Below are positions 35,695-44,913 of a stretch of 64,000 bases of DNA, one piece after another. The stretch is from NIOZ-UU13 sp964444135. GTDB taxonomy: Bacteria > Planctomycetota > Phycisphaerae > Sedimentisphaerales > Anaerobacaceae. The notes beneath the pieces were generated by a model. The model did not search any database. It had not been told where the DNA came from and worked only from the letters and a program-made list of their open reading frames with translations. The position numbers were made by a program, and so were the translations under genes. Position 1 is the stretch's first letter; every line of letters begins with the position of its first letter. The stretch is taken from NCBI GenBank assembly GCA_964444135.1, contig CAYUFX010000010.1, positions 12,534 through 76,533 of the forward strand, written 5' to 3'.

Positions 35695-36130
35695 TAACAA
35701 GACCCATTACGAAGGGCTTTTGAAATTGGCTTTGATTGGGTTTGAATTGGGTTTGAATTGGGTTTGTTTTTTTGACTGCGAAAGCGTCGTTTTTTCTGTA
35801 ATCCTTTGTTATAAGTGAGTTTACATTGATTTGGGCTTTTTGCAAATTGGGTTTGATTGGGTTTGAATTGGGTTTGTTTTCACCAAGTGTCCAATTGGAT
35901 TTATATTCATAAGCCATTTTTGAAAAGATACTTACGTTCATTTGACTTTTTCGGAAATTGGGTTTGTTTTGCATAAAAAGTAGCTGATTTGTAGAGGTTT
36001 CTCGACAGATGTAGAGGGCCGAGAGAGGACCCGCTGAGATAGGCATGCGCCATCTGGATCCCCGGCAGAAAAGCAAGTGAGCATACATTGGGGACAAGCT
36101 GGATAAATTTTGGGTTTCGCTGGCCATTAG
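35695..36130. repeat. Degenerate repeat array (GAATTGGGTTT units), spurious NKPN-type coding
   Basis: The 807-base gap 35,569-36,375 contains arrays of an 11-12-base unit GAATTGGGTTT at 35,725-35,770, 35,848-35,880 and about 35,955-35,970, within a larger unit of roughly 120 bases present about twice. Read on the minus strand it yields NKPNSNPIKPN- and TNPIQTQFKPN-like peptides plus Q(I/M)NV(N/S) motifs. I recall such peptides as frequent false proteins in planctomycete genomes. No ribosome-binding site supports expression. It separates EpsI from the rest of the locus. Confidence 0.6.
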
Positions 36131-36375
36131 GAACCCCCTTATTGTTGATTGTGACCCTAATCCATTAGTTAGATATGTATTTTACCATAGATAGTCCAAA
36201 AAACAAGTGAAATCATAAAAAATCTCCGTGACTCCCCACTAACTGTTTGGCGTACTCAAAGCAAAAAAGGGTACATTTTGACAGAACAGTTGTCCAGACT
36301 GGGTTTTTAGGTGTGATTTATGGAAACATCGCGAGCAGAATATACAAAACATACCCAAGAGGTCGAGGTGTAATT

Positions 36376-37500
36376 ATGATAAAGGCATTTGACAAGCCTA
36401 TTTACGTTACAAGGCCGTACCTGCCTAAACTTGAAGTATTTTGCGAAGGCCTGAAAGAAATATGGGATAGCCGCTGGCTGACCAACAATGGACCAGTTTT
36501 AAGGCGTTTTACGCGACAATTGTCGAATTATTTTGAGACGGACAACGTATGTCTGTTTAACAACGGAACTCTGGCGCTGCAGATCGGTTTACAAGGAATG
36601 GGTATTTCCGGAGAAGTAATAACAACGCCGTTTACCTTTGTGGCAACTACTCATGCGTTATTTTGGAACAAGATAAGACCTGTTTTTGTGGATATCGAGC
36701 CGGATTATTACACGCTTGACCCCGGAAAAGTCGAAGCGGCTATAACGCCCTGGACAACTGCTATCCTTGCTGTACATGTATTTGGCCATCCCTGCAAACT
36801 CAATGCTCTGGCTGATATTGCCCGACGCTATAACCTTAAGCTCATATATGACGCGGCCCATGCCTTTGGTGTCCGGGTAGGGAATAAATCAATTGCTCAT
36901 TTTGGCAATATGAGCATGTTTAGCTTCCATGCAACCAAATCCTACCATTCAATGGAGGGTGGGATGCTGACTTTCGAGGATTCCGGACTGAAGAAGACTT
37001 TCGATTATCTCAAGAATTTTGGATTCGAAAATGAAGTTGAAGTTGTGATGCCCGGTACTAATGCCAAAATGAATGAGATGCAGGCTTTAATGGGCAGCAT
37101 GATACTACAACACGTTGACAAAATCACCGAAAAAAGCCAGCAAATTGCCGCTTTATATCGTGAGAAATTAAAAGATGTCCGCGGTATACGTTTGACACCT
37201 GAACTACCGAAGGACGTGCGTTATAACTACGTATATATGCCGATTGAAGTTGATGAGCATGAGTTCGGCATGAGTAGGGATGCGCTCTACGAAGAGCTGA
37301 ACAAATACAATATTTATTCCAGGCGGTATTTTTACCCATTGATATGTGATTTTCCCTGTTATAGAAGTATTTCCGTTAAGGACCCATTAACAATAGCACG
37401 TCTCGTCGCCGACAGGATTCTTACATTGCCCATCTATTATGATCTCTCCTTAGATGATGTGGACAAGATTTGCGAGATTATCGTATCTATGGTCAGATAA
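36376..37500 (+). CDS. DegT/DnrJ/EryC1 PLP-dependent sugar aminotransferase
   Basis: The start is the ATG at 36376 with GAGGTG upstream; 43 further upstream codons are open but unsupported. A 374-residue aminotransferase of fold type I: LTNNGPVLRRFTRQLSNYF, CLFNNGTLALQIGL, TTPFTFVATTHALFW, LIYDAAHAFG (the Asp and His contact PLP) and FSFHATKSYHSMEGG with the Schiff-base Lys188. It makes an amino sugar nucleotide (for example from a 4-keto-6-deoxy sugar) for the polysaccharide. No dTDP-sugar synthesis genes are in the window, so the substrate must come from elsewhere. Two bases separate it from the ATP-grasp gene. Confidence 0.9.
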   Translation: MIKAFDKPIYVTRPYLPKLEVFCEGLKEIWDSRWLTNNGPVLRRFTRQLSNYFETDNVCLFNNGTLALQIGLQGMGISGEVITTPFTFVATTHALFWNKIRPVFVDIEPDYYTLDPGKVEAAITPWTTAILAVHVFGHPCKLNALADIARRYNLKLIYDAAHAFGVRVGNKSIAHFGNMSMFSFHATKSYHSMEGGMLTFEDSGLKKTFDYLKNFGFENEVEVVMPGTNAKMNEMQALMGSMILQHVDKITEKSQQIAALYREKLKDVRGIRLTPELPKDVRYNYVYMPIEVDEHEFGMSRDALYEELNKYNIYSRRYFYPLICDFPCYRSISVKDPLTIARLVADRILTLPIYYDLSLDDVDKICEIIVSMVR

Positions 37501-37502
37501 CA

Positions 37503-38681
37503 ATGAACGCAAAGATACCATCAGATAGAACTGCCACCACAGGATTTATAGTGTTTTCCGGATATAATCAAAGAGCAGTTGTTGCTTTATGTCGAACATT
37601 AACAAATATGTCTGTTCCTTACTATATTGTAGCCTCTTCAACCGAAGATACGATTTTCTTGTCGCAGTATCGGAAGAAGATTTCCGAAATAAGAAATACG
37701 ACGCAACTCCAATTGGATGACATCGTTAACTGCATAAGGAGAATAGTCGAAAAGGGACATTGCAATCGCTATGTCATAGCACCTTCAGCTGAAAGCTTAA
37801 ACATTTTTCTTCTTAAACATCACTCCATTTTTGATCAACTTAACTGTGTAATACCATTAGTGTCGATGGACACATACAAACTTGTCTCAGACAAGCTGAG
37901 TTTCTATCAACTCTGTCAAGACTATTCGATTTCAGTGCCTGCAATGATTAAATCAGCTCCGGAATCTTCGCTTCCCTTTGTGGCAAAGCCAATCACTGAT
38001 ATAACCTCCGATGATCGCCGCATATATCCGCATATAATATTAAGTGAAGTAGATTACAGATTGTTTCAAGAAAGCGCAAATCCCGATGATTTTTTCTTTC
38101 AGCAATATATCGATGGCGAGAGTTACTACCTACTGTACTATAAGAAGCAGAACGGAGAGATTTATAAATACTCCCAAAAGAACTTAGTGCAACAAGCAAA
38201 GGGGAAGTCCATCGTTGCCGCCGAAGCATCCAGCATTCATCTGGATGGGCAGTTAAGGGTATTTGATAAACTTTTGTCGGACATTTCGTTCTACGGACTA
38301 TTGATGGTTGAAGTCAAGTTCAAGGATTCTATTCCATATATGATCGAGGCCAATCCGAGGATGTGGGGACCGTCGCAGCTAATGATAGATGCAGGAACGA
38401 ATCTATTTATTAGCATGCTTAATGAATACTGCTATAGAAATGGCTCTATGCAATCTATGAGGGTAGAAAGAGAACCTGCGTTATATTTTTGGATATCAGG
38501 ATTTTACAATTCTCTGATCGAAAACGGGTATGTAACCTGGCATTGTGATAGAAACCGTTTTGTAAAAAGATACCAGCATTTCATAGAAAGCGACGTTTAT
38601 TTCCGTGAAGATACAAAGGATATATTTGAGAAAGAACTTACGGACGTATTTTCTGTTTCACAACGCTCTCGGGAGGTTTGA
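37503..38681 (+). CDS. ATP-grasp ligase in polysaccharide cluster
   Basis: A 392-residue protein from the ATG at 37503, just after the preceding stop. It has the carbamoyl-phosphate-synthase-like ATP-grasp layout: an N-terminal Rossmann-like part (FIVFSGYNQRAVVALCRTL), SDKLSFYQLCQDYSISVPAM at the linker, FQQYIDGESYYLLYY, and the metal-binding MVEVKFKDSIPYMIEANPRM. It probably forms an amide or ester between a carboxylate and an amine. Beside an aminotransferase and a methyltransferase, a role in acylating the amino sugar with an amino acid is a reasonable inference. Confidence 0.75.
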   Translation: MNAKIPSDRTATTGFIVFSGYNQRAVVALCRTLTNMSVPYYIVASSTEDTIFLSQYRKKISEIRNTTQLQLDDIVNCIRRIVEKGHCNRYVIAPSAESLNIFLLKHHSIFDQLNCVIPLVSMDTYKLVSDKLSFYQLCQDYSISVPAMIKSAPESSLPFVAKPITDITSDDRRIYPHIILSEVDYRLFQESANPDDFFFQQYIDGESYYLLYYKKQNGEIYKYSQKNLVQQAKGKSIVAAEASSIHLDGQLRVFDKLLSDISFYGLLMVEVKFKDSIPYMIEANPRMWGPSQLMIDAGTNLFISMLNEYCYRNGSMQSMRVEREPALYFWISGFYNSLIENGYVTWHCDRNRFVKRYQHFIESDVYFREDTKDIFEKELTDVFSVSQRSREV

Positions 38682-39536
38682 ATGAGGTCTGAAAGGGAGG
38701 AAATAAGGGTAATACTGCACCGTTTGTACGAAGATAACACAAAGCACTCCCGCTATCAAAACATACCGAACTTTGTCCAAGAAGCACTAGGTTATAGAGA
38801 GACAATCAATGAAGAATGGCGAGGTGATACGGCCCGATATGGGTATATACTGTCGACGTTGGACCTTAATGAGCAAAGAGTTGTCGATGTCGGTGCCAAT
38901 ACGGGATTCTTTACATTAAGTCTAGCGCAGGAATATAAGGATTCGTACTTTACTGCAGTAGAGGGGAATGAGAACCATGTGAACTTTATTCGAGCGATTG
39001 TCAATGCGTTTAAAATGAACAATGTAAGTGTACAACACTCATATGTTACCTACGAAAATGTCCTCCTCCTTCCTAAATGTGACACACTGCTTCTACTTAA
39101 TATTCTCCATCATGCCGGCGTTGACTTCGACAATGAGTATGTGTCTAAACCCAGCGATGTTGCGGATTATGCTAAAAAATACTTCATACGTCTTAGAAGT
39201 CGTGCAAACCGTATAATTTTTCAGATGGGATACAATTGGGGTGGCAATAAGAAGTTGCCTATTATACCTGTTGCGGAAGATTCGGAAAAGGTTATTTATA
39301 CGAGTAGGTTGTTTGTAGATTCCGGTTGGACTATAAAGCACGTTGCAACTGCTTACAAGGTAAACAGTATTCCCAAGGTAGCGTATCGGAACTTGGCTAA
39401 CGAAGTAACTATGATTCTTAACAAACGAAAAAAGGACAGTTCTACAATTGATACTGTGTATGAAAATTTGTCCAGTGAGATGGCTGAGCTAAGTGAATTT
39501 TATCGGAGACCTATATTCGTATGCGAAAACCAATAA
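38682..39536 (+). CDS. Class I SAM-dependent methyltransferase
   Basis: A 284-residue protein starting immediately after the ATP-grasp stop; GGGAGG is 6 bases ahead of the ATG. Motif I is VVDVGANTGFFTLSLAQ (about residues 66-82), followed by FTAVEGNENHVNFIRAIV with the acidic residue that binds the ribose, and LLLLNILHHAG as motif IV-like. The last 100 residues carry a lid region with no other domain. It probably O- or N-methylates the sugar made by the two preceding genes, with which it forms a tight three-gene block. Confidence 0.8.
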   Translation: MRSEREEIRVILHRLYEDNTKHSRYQNIPNFVQEALGYRETINEEWRGDTARYGYILSTLDLNEQRVVDVGANTGFFTLSLAQEYKDSYFTAVEGNENHVNFIRAIVNAFKMNNVSVQHSYVTYENVLLLPKCDTLLLLNILHHAGVDFDNEYVSKPSDVADYAKKYFIRLRSRANRIIFQMGYNWGGNKKLPIIPVAEDSEKVIYTSRLFVDSGWTIKHVATAYKVNSIPKVAYRNLANEVTMILNKRKKDSSTIDTVYENLSSEMAELSEFYRRPIFVCENQ

Positions 39537-39600
39537 GTATTTTTTCAGTTCACATTTGTAAGAATTGTGGAATTGCTAAAGTGCATTAAGAACATTTTTC

Positions 39601-41076
39601 ATGAACGATTCACTTAAATCTAGAACCTTTGGCGCTATCTTCTGGAGTCTTCTTGAACGTGGAGGGCAGCAGGGGATTCAGCTTGTCATCGCGATTATTC
39701 TGGCACGAGTACTTTTACCGGCGCAATTCGGCCTGATTGCGATGCTGGCGATTTTCATGGCTATTGCGCAATCGTTCTTGGATAGCGGGTTTGGATCTGC
39801 CCTCATCCAGAAGAAAGATGCTACCCAGGTCGATTCCTGCTCAATTTTCTACTTTAATGTCGTTGTTGGTATCTTTGCAGCCGGTCTGCTATGCCTGGCC
39901 GCTCCGTGGATTGCAGCCTTTTACGAGGAACCAGCCTTGGCGCCGTTGACGCGGTTCCTTTCTCTGAACCTGGTTATCAACTCTTTCGCTTTGGTTCAGT
40001 CAATACTGCTGATCAGGCGTATTGATTTCAAGACACAACTCAAAGTGAGTATTGTAGCGACAATAGGCTCAGGAATTATAGGTATAACATTAGCTTATCG
40101 CGGGTTCGGTGTTTGGAGCCTGGCCATTCAGTCTGTAACGAGCACTATTTTTAGAACGATTCTTCTATGGTTTTTTAACAAATGGCGTCCTTCTTTAGTG
40201 TTCAGCTTTGCCGCCCTTAAGAGTATGTTCGCTTTTGGCTCAAAGTTGCTGTTTTCGGGGCTGATTGATACTATTTTCCGAAATATTTATATCGTTATAA
40301 TTGGAAAGATTTTTACCGCTACGGACCTTGGGTTTTATTCGAGGGCAAAAAGCTGCACACGACTATCAACTGAAAACCTGACAAACAGTATCAGCCGAGT
40401 TACCTTTCCCGTTTTTTCGAGCATACAGGATGATAATAGCCGTTTGAAACGAGGCGTACAAAAAGCCCTGACTACCCTGAACTTCCTTAATTTTCCAATG
40501 ATGATCGGACTTTTGGTGACAGCTAAACCCTTAGTTTTAGTCTTACTGACGGAAAAGTGGTTGCCTTGTGTTCCATACATGCAATTGCTTTGCGTTATGG
40601 GGCTACTCTATCCGCTCAATGTAATCAATCTAAACGTATTAAAGGCCAAGGGTCGTTCGGACTTATTTTTAAAGCTCGAAATCCTCAAAAAAATCCTGAC
40701 CGTTATTTCAATTGCTATTACCTACCGATGGGGCATCATGGCGATGATTACTGGTCACATTTGCATAGTATCGGTCCCTGCTTATTATCTGAACAGCTAT
40801 TACACGGGCAGATTTATCGGCTATCCGCTCAAAGAACAGGTATTCGACCTATTGCCATATTTGGGGATGGCTGTTGTGATGGGGATAGGCGTTTATAGTC
40901 TTCAATTTCTTCCATTCCCCAATAACTGGAGCCTGCTGATTTCGCAGGTTCTGGCTGGCGTTATTATCTACGGCGCTATGAGCCGAATTTTCAAAATGCC
41001 TGCGTTTTTAGAGATTGTTGACATTTTGAGGGATACGTTGAAACCGAGTATGTCTGAGTTCGCGTTTTTGAGATAG
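39601..41076 (+). CDS. Wzx-type polysaccharide flippase (MOP superfamily)
   Basis: A 491-residue polytopic protein with about 12-14 helices, starting SLKSRTFGAIFWSLLERGGQ, then QLVIAIILARVLLPAQFGLI, as usual for the PST/MviN-like family. LIQKKDATQVDSCSIFYFN is another conserved early loop. It flips undecaprenyl-linked repeat units to the periplasmic side. It is the expected partner of the Wzy-like gene at 46,465 and of the Wzc-type kinase at 52,708, so the locus follows the Wzy-dependent route. No clear ribosome-binding site precedes the ATG. Confidence 0.9.
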   Translation: MNDSLKSRTFGAIFWSLLERGGQQGIQLVIAIILARVLLPAQFGLIAMLAIFMAIAQSFLDSGFGSALIQKKDATQVDSCSIFYFNVVVGIFAAGLLCLAAPWIAAFYEEPALAPLTRFLSLNLVINSFALVQSILLIRRIDFKTQLKVSIVATIGSGIIGITLAYRGFGVWSLAIQSVTSTIFRTILLWFFNKWRPSLVFSFAALKSMFAFGSKLLFSGLIDTIFRNIYIVIIGKIFTATDLGFYSRAKSCTRLSTENLTNSISRVTFPVFSSIQDDNSRLKRGVQKALTTLNFLNFPMMIGLLVTAKPLVLVLLTEKWLPCVPYMQLLCVMGLLYPLNVINLNVLKAKGRSDLFLKLEILKKILTVISIAITYRWGIMAMITGHICIVSVPAYYLNSYYTGRFIGYPLKEQVFDLLPYLGMAVVMGIGVYSLQFLPFPNNWSLLISQVLAGVIIYGAMSRIFKMPAFLEIVDILRDTLKPSMSEFAFLR

Positions 41077-41096
41077 CAATTAAGGAAGCAACAATC

Positions 41097-42059
41097 GTGA
41101 AAGAACCTTTAGTCAGCGTCTGCATGATTACTTATAACCACGAAGCTTATATCACGCAGGCAATTAATGGGTTCCTGATGCAGGAGACAAATTTCAATTG
41201 TGAACTGGTAATCGGTGAGGATTGTTCCACGGATAATACACGAAATATTGTTATGGAATTTCACGAAAAGTATCCCGATCAGATTAGGCCTCTTCTTGCC
41301 AAAGAAAATATGGGAGGACGCAAGAATTTTGTCACAACGCTCAGTGCGTGCCGCGGCAAATATGTAGCTGTGCTCGACGGCGACGATTACTGGACTGACC
41401 CGTACAAACTCCAAAAACAAGTCGATTTTTTGGAAGCTCATCCAGATTATACAATATGTTTTCACAGTGTAATGATAATTTCGGAGGATGGAAATCATGA
41501 ACCAATACTGTATTATCCTCTCGGGCGAAAGGACACCTATCATATCGAGGATTTGTTCGAGCAGAATTTCATAGCTGCGTGTTCTACGTTTTTTAGAAGA
41601 GGACTGTTTGGTGATTTTCCGGCCTGGTTCTACCTCACTCCGGTTGGGGATTGGTCCCTTCACATGCTAAACGCCCAGCATGGGAAGATTGGGTATATCG
41701 ATGAGTGTATGGGCACTTATCGTAGGCATAGTGGAGCTGTCTATTCACCGAGGAGTCCGGCTGAAAAATTGAAGATCAATATCGATCAACTTAAGATATT
41801 CAGAGATGCTTTTGGGGGAAGATACCGGGATTTGGTTGATGCCGGGTTATGCAAGTACCATTACAGTCTGGCAATTCAGTACTTCGATGATGGAAATTTT
41901 CAACAAGCAAGGACACAAACCAGAAAGTGTATTGTGAAAAGCCCACATAACCGTTATGTGGCTGTCTCGAAGCTGTTAAAGATGGTAGTGAAGGTACACT
42001 TTCCTCGATTCTGGAGGTGGTGCAAGAGGACATATCAACGAGGAACGGATATCGGATGA
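41097..42059 (+). CDS. GT2 glycosyltransferase
   Basis: A 320-residue protein from a GTG with AAGGAAG 9 bases upstream. GT-A fold: VSVCMITYNHEAYITQAING at the start, ELVIGEDCSTDNTRNIVMEF and the DxD-like VAVLDGDDYWTDPYKLQKQV. The C-terminal part has GDWSLHMLNAQHGKIGYIDE with the catalytic-base Asp. It adds one sugar to the lipid-linked unit on the cytosolic face. Its stop at 42057-42059 is followed without a gap by a truncated GT2 tail. Confidence 0.9.
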   Translation: MKEPLVSVCMITYNHEAYITQAINGFLMQETNFNCELVIGEDCSTDNTRNIVMEFHEKYPDQIRPLLAKENMGGRKNFVTTLSACRGKYVAVLDGDDYWTDPYKLQKQVDFLEAHPDYTICFHSVMIISEDGNHEPILYYPLGRKDTYHIEDLFEQNFIAACSTFFRRGLFGDFPAWFYLTPVGDWSLHMLNAQHGKIGYIDECMGTYRRHSGAVYSPRSPAEKLKINIDQLKIFRDAFGGRYRDLVDAGLCKYHYSLAIQYFDDGNFQQARTQTRKCIVKSPHNRYVAVSKLLKMVVKVHFPRFWRWCKRTYQRGTDIG

Positions 42060-42473
42060 TATGATGAGCGAGTGGGGATAGTTGAAGACTATGATTTGTG
42101 GCTAAGGGTTTCGAGAAAGGTGGAAATTATAAAGCTAAAAAGAATATTGTTTCTAAGGCGATTGCATTTTGATTGTGTATCGATGAAGGGCATTCTAAAG
42201 CAGGAGTATTATGCCGATAAGGTAAGAAGGAGAAATGAGCTTGATAACGGAAGTTCAAATAAGAGCCAGTCTCTCTTGCAAAAAAATAGTTACAGAAAAA
42301 GAGCGATGCTTCGCCTGCGTGGTTATGCAAGTTTGTTTTTACAGGATAACTGCGTAAAGAAAGGAATATATTTACTGCTCAAATCTTTCTGCCTGTATCC
42401 TACACGTAGCGGCCTTAAGCAATTAGTGTTGGTGCTGTGGAAGGATGGTTTTAAACTAAAAAAGCCCCAGTAA
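42060..42473 (+). pseudogene. C-terminal remnant of a GT2 glycosyltransferase
   Basis: Directly after the stop of the previous gene, the same-phase frame reads YDERVGIVEDYDLWLRVSRK and VEIIKLKRILFLRRLHFDCV S, the conserved second half of GT2 enzymes where (E)DYDLWLR carries the catalytic base. The N-terminal nucleotide-binding half is absent. A GTG at 42072 could start a 133-residue product, but no ribosome-binding site is seen. It looks like the scar of a deleted or recombined glycosyltransferase gene. Confidence 0.65.
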
Positions 42474-42490
42474 AGGTTAGTTAGATAAAA

Positions 42491-43771
42491 ATGAATATAG
42501 CTTTTATAGTCGGTCTATTTCCAGCTTTGTCGGAAACATTCATTTTGAATCAGATAACAGGCCTGATAGACAGGGGTCACGAGGTTGATATTTATGCACA
42601 CTGTCCCGACAATACCACGAAAATACATCCTGAAGTGCTCAAGTATAGATTATTAGAGAGAACTTATTATGATGTATCTGTACCACATAACTTTTTTAAG
42701 AGACTTTTGAAAGGTATATGGCTTGTTATTATCAATTTTCACAAAGGCCCTTTTGTTTTTTTGCGTTCTTTAAATGTCTTTAAGTATGGCAGACAAGCAC
42801 TTTCTTTGCGACTGCTGTACATGGTATTCCCGTATATTGGCAGGAAACCATATGACATAATCCACTGCCATTTCGGACCAAATGGACTCCACGGTGTAAG
42901 GATGCGTGAGCTTGGCGCCATTAAGGGAAAAATAGTTGCGACATTTCACGGTTATGATATCAGGCAGGGAATCCAAAATGGGCATGACTATTATGTTGAG
43001 CTTAAGAAGAACGGCGATGTTTTCTTATCTATATCCCCTTACAATAAGCGGAATCTTTTAACATTTGGTTTTGACCCTAACAAAATTGTTGACCTCCCTG
43101 TTGGGATAGATACTCGGAGATTTAGCTCCCATTGGGAAAGTGAACTTCATCTGAACCATGATGACCACGGAACAGTGAGAATTTTGACTGTTGGCCGCTT
43201 AATATCGGAAAAGGCTTTGGAATATGGTATAAGGAGTATTAAGGAGATTCTTAAAAGAAATTCCTCTGCTCAAATACAATACAATATAGTTGGCGATGGA
43301 GAGCAGAAGAGTCAATTAGAAAAATTGACAAGAACACTTAATTTGACTGGCATCGTGAGGTTTCTGGGCAGCCTCGACCAATCTGATGTCCGAAAGACAT
43401 TGCAGCAAAACGATGTGTTCCTTTTGCCAAGTGTCAATGAGGCACTGCCCGTGTGTTTAATGGAAGCCCAAGCAACAGGGCTACCGGTAGTAGCATCAGC
43501 TGTCGGGAGTGTCGACAAGGTGGTCGATAATGGAAGATCAGGCTTCTTGGTTCAGGCTGGTGACGTTGAAGCCTTGGCTGAAAAGCTCATCTATTTAATT
43601 GAACATCCCGAAATATGGCCTGAGATGGGACGGGCCGGCCGTGCCTATGTCGAAGCCAATCACGATATCAACAAATTAAACGACCGACTTGTTGATATTT
43701 ATCAGGATTTGTTAGATGGTAAAATAAGCTCAAGCAAGCAAAAAGTGGAGATTGTTAGTGGCCAAGAGTAA
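42491..43771 (+). CDS. GT4 glycosyltransferase (WcaL-like)
   Basis: A 426-residue GT-B enzyme. The N-terminal half has FPALSETFILNQITGLIDRG, typical of colanic-acid WcaL/AmsK-like GT4 proteins, and IIHCHFGPNGLHGVRMRELG. The C-terminal half has ILTVGRLISEKALEYGIRSI, YNIVGDGEQKSQLEKL and the EX7E motif in LPSVNEALPVCLMEAQATGL. It uses a nucleotide sugar with retention of configuration. Its end overlaps the start of the next GT2 gene, which suggests translational coupling. Confidence 0.9.
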   Translation: MNIAFIVGLFPALSETFILNQITGLIDRGHEVDIYAHCPDNTTKIHPEVLKYRLLERTYYDVSVPHNFFKRLLKGIWLVIINFHKGPFVFLRSLNVFKYGRQALSLRLLYMVFPYIGRKPYDIIHCHFGPNGLHGVRMRELGAIKGKIVATFHGYDIRQGIQNGHDYYVELKKNGDVFLSISPYNKRNLLTFGFDPNKIVDLPVGIDTRRFSSHWESELHLNHDDHGTVRILTVGRLISEKALEYGIRSIKEILKRNSSAQIQYNIVGDGEQKSQLEKLTRTLNLTGIVRFLGSLDQSDVRKTLQQNDVFLLPSVNEALPVCLMEAQATGLPVVASAVGSVDKVVDNGRSGFLVQAGDVEALAEKLIYLIEHPEIWPEMGRAGRAYVEANHDINKLNDRLVDIYQDLLDGKISSSKQKVEIVSGQE

Positions 43772-44726
43772 CAACCATCTTGACATTTCAGTTCTGATCG
43801 CAACATATAACCGTGCAGAGGTTCTTCGCCAGACTTTGGAAAATATGACTTGCCTCGATAGAGATGGATTATCGGTTGAGTTTGTCGTGGTGGACAACAA
43901 CAGTTCAGACCATACGAAGGAGGTGATAGAATCTTTTATAGATAGATTACCGATTTTTTATCTTTTTGAGTCTCGTCCGGGGAAAAATTGCGCACTAAAC
44001 AAGGCTTTGAACGAAGTACCGCTCGGCAAGCTGGTCGTGTTTACTGATGACGATGTTGAGCCCAAAAAAGATTGGCTTAAAGCAATAATTGCTATTACTA
44101 ATCGCTGGCCAGATTGCAAGGTATTTGGCGGAAAGCAGTTTCTTATCTATCCTGATGTTGAGATTCCAAAGTGGGCTTCAAGCAAAGTCGTTATGGAGAT
44201 TGCTTTTGGCTTGCATGATTATGGTGATAAGGAAAGGCCATACTCGCCAAATAATTTTCCGTTCGGGGCAAATTTCTGGGTTCGCGGGGAAATTTTCGAA
44301 GATAATAGACGTTTCAACGAATCGATTGGTCCACAGCCCAGAAGTTACATAATGGGAAGCGAAGTATCATTCTTGCGCAGTCTCAGTGAGGAGGGGTACC
44401 GTATAGTCTATTCGCCAAACGCGGTTGTGGGACACTGTGTATGCCCAAATCAGATATCAAGGTTGAATATTTTAAGGAGAGCTTACAGGTGCGGACGGCA
44501 GGGACCTCACATAGGAGGATTGTGTCGGAGGAAGTTGTTTCAAAAACACCCGATATTTTGGTTCCTTATTCGTGTTGGCATTATTATCAAAGCTTCTTTT
44601 GGATGTATTAGGGGAATGGTCTGTTTGTCCACACTTCGTGGCATTGAGATGAAGATAACCTCACTTATAAACATTGGATATAATATCGAGTCTATAAAAT
44701 TAGCTTGGGGGAAAATCCGAAAGTAA
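43758..44726 (+). CDS. GT2 glycosyltransferase
   Basis: The GTG at 43758 (GGAG about 8 bases upstream) gives 322 residues and an overlap of 14 bases with the GT4 gene; a TTG at 43752 is possible. GT-A features: DISVLIATYNRAEVLRQTLE, VEFVVVDNNSSDHTKEVIES, and the DxD motif in VVFTDDDVEPKKDWLKAI. The ending (SLINIGYNIESIKLAWGKIR) contains a membrane-associating helix region (FLIRVGIIIKASFGCIRGMV). Sugar specificity cannot be read from sequence. Confidence 0.9.
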   Translation: MAKSNNHLDISVLIATYNRAEVLRQTLENMTCLDRDGLSVEFVVVDNNSSDHTKEVIESFIDRLPIFYLFESRPGKNCALNKALNEVPLGKLVVFTDDDVEPKKDWLKAIIAITNRWPDCKVFGGKQFLIYPDVEIPKWASSKVVMEIAFGLHDYGDKERPYSPNNFPFGANFWVRGEIFEDNRRFNESIGPQPRSYIMGSEVSFLRSLSEEGYRIVYSPNAVVGHCVCPNQISRLNILRRAYRCGRQGPHIGGLCRRKLFQKHPIFWFLIRVGIIIKASFGCIRGMVCLSTLRGIEMKITSLINIGYNIESIKLAWGKIRK

Positions 44727-44746
44727 TTCAGTCCGTATAATAAATA

Positions 44747-44902
44747 ATGAAAGATCCATTGGTTAGAGTAATTATTCCAACGTACAAACAGGCTGAGGTT
44801 ATTCGCCAGAGCTTGGATAACTTAAACAAGACCTGGTTCCATGTGATAAATTCACACCAAATCTTCGAGATGTCCTATCATTGGTTCTTCACATTGGCAT
44901 AA
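44747..44902 (+). pseudogene. N-terminal remnant of a GT2 glycosyltransferase
   Basis: An ATG at 44747 begins MKDPLVRVIIPTYKQAEVIR and QSLDNLNK, a canonical GT2 start, but after 28 residues it changes to unrelated sequence and stops at 44900-44902. The nucleotide-binding and DxD parts are missing. Together with the tail at 42,060 this shows that at least two glycosyltransferase genes of the locus were lost by deletion. Confidence 0.6.
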
Positions 44903-44913
44903 GGAAGGTTTCG

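Noticed and set aside
35725..35970. CRISPR-like repeat array
   Set aside because: Repeats of 11-12 bases are directly adjacent or irregularly spaced, lack unique spacers of constant length, and no cas gene is present.
35633..36127. Minus-strand open frame with NKPN-like peptides
   Set aside because: It is a translation of the repeat array; there is no ribosome-binding site, the composition is biased and the units repeat at DNA level.
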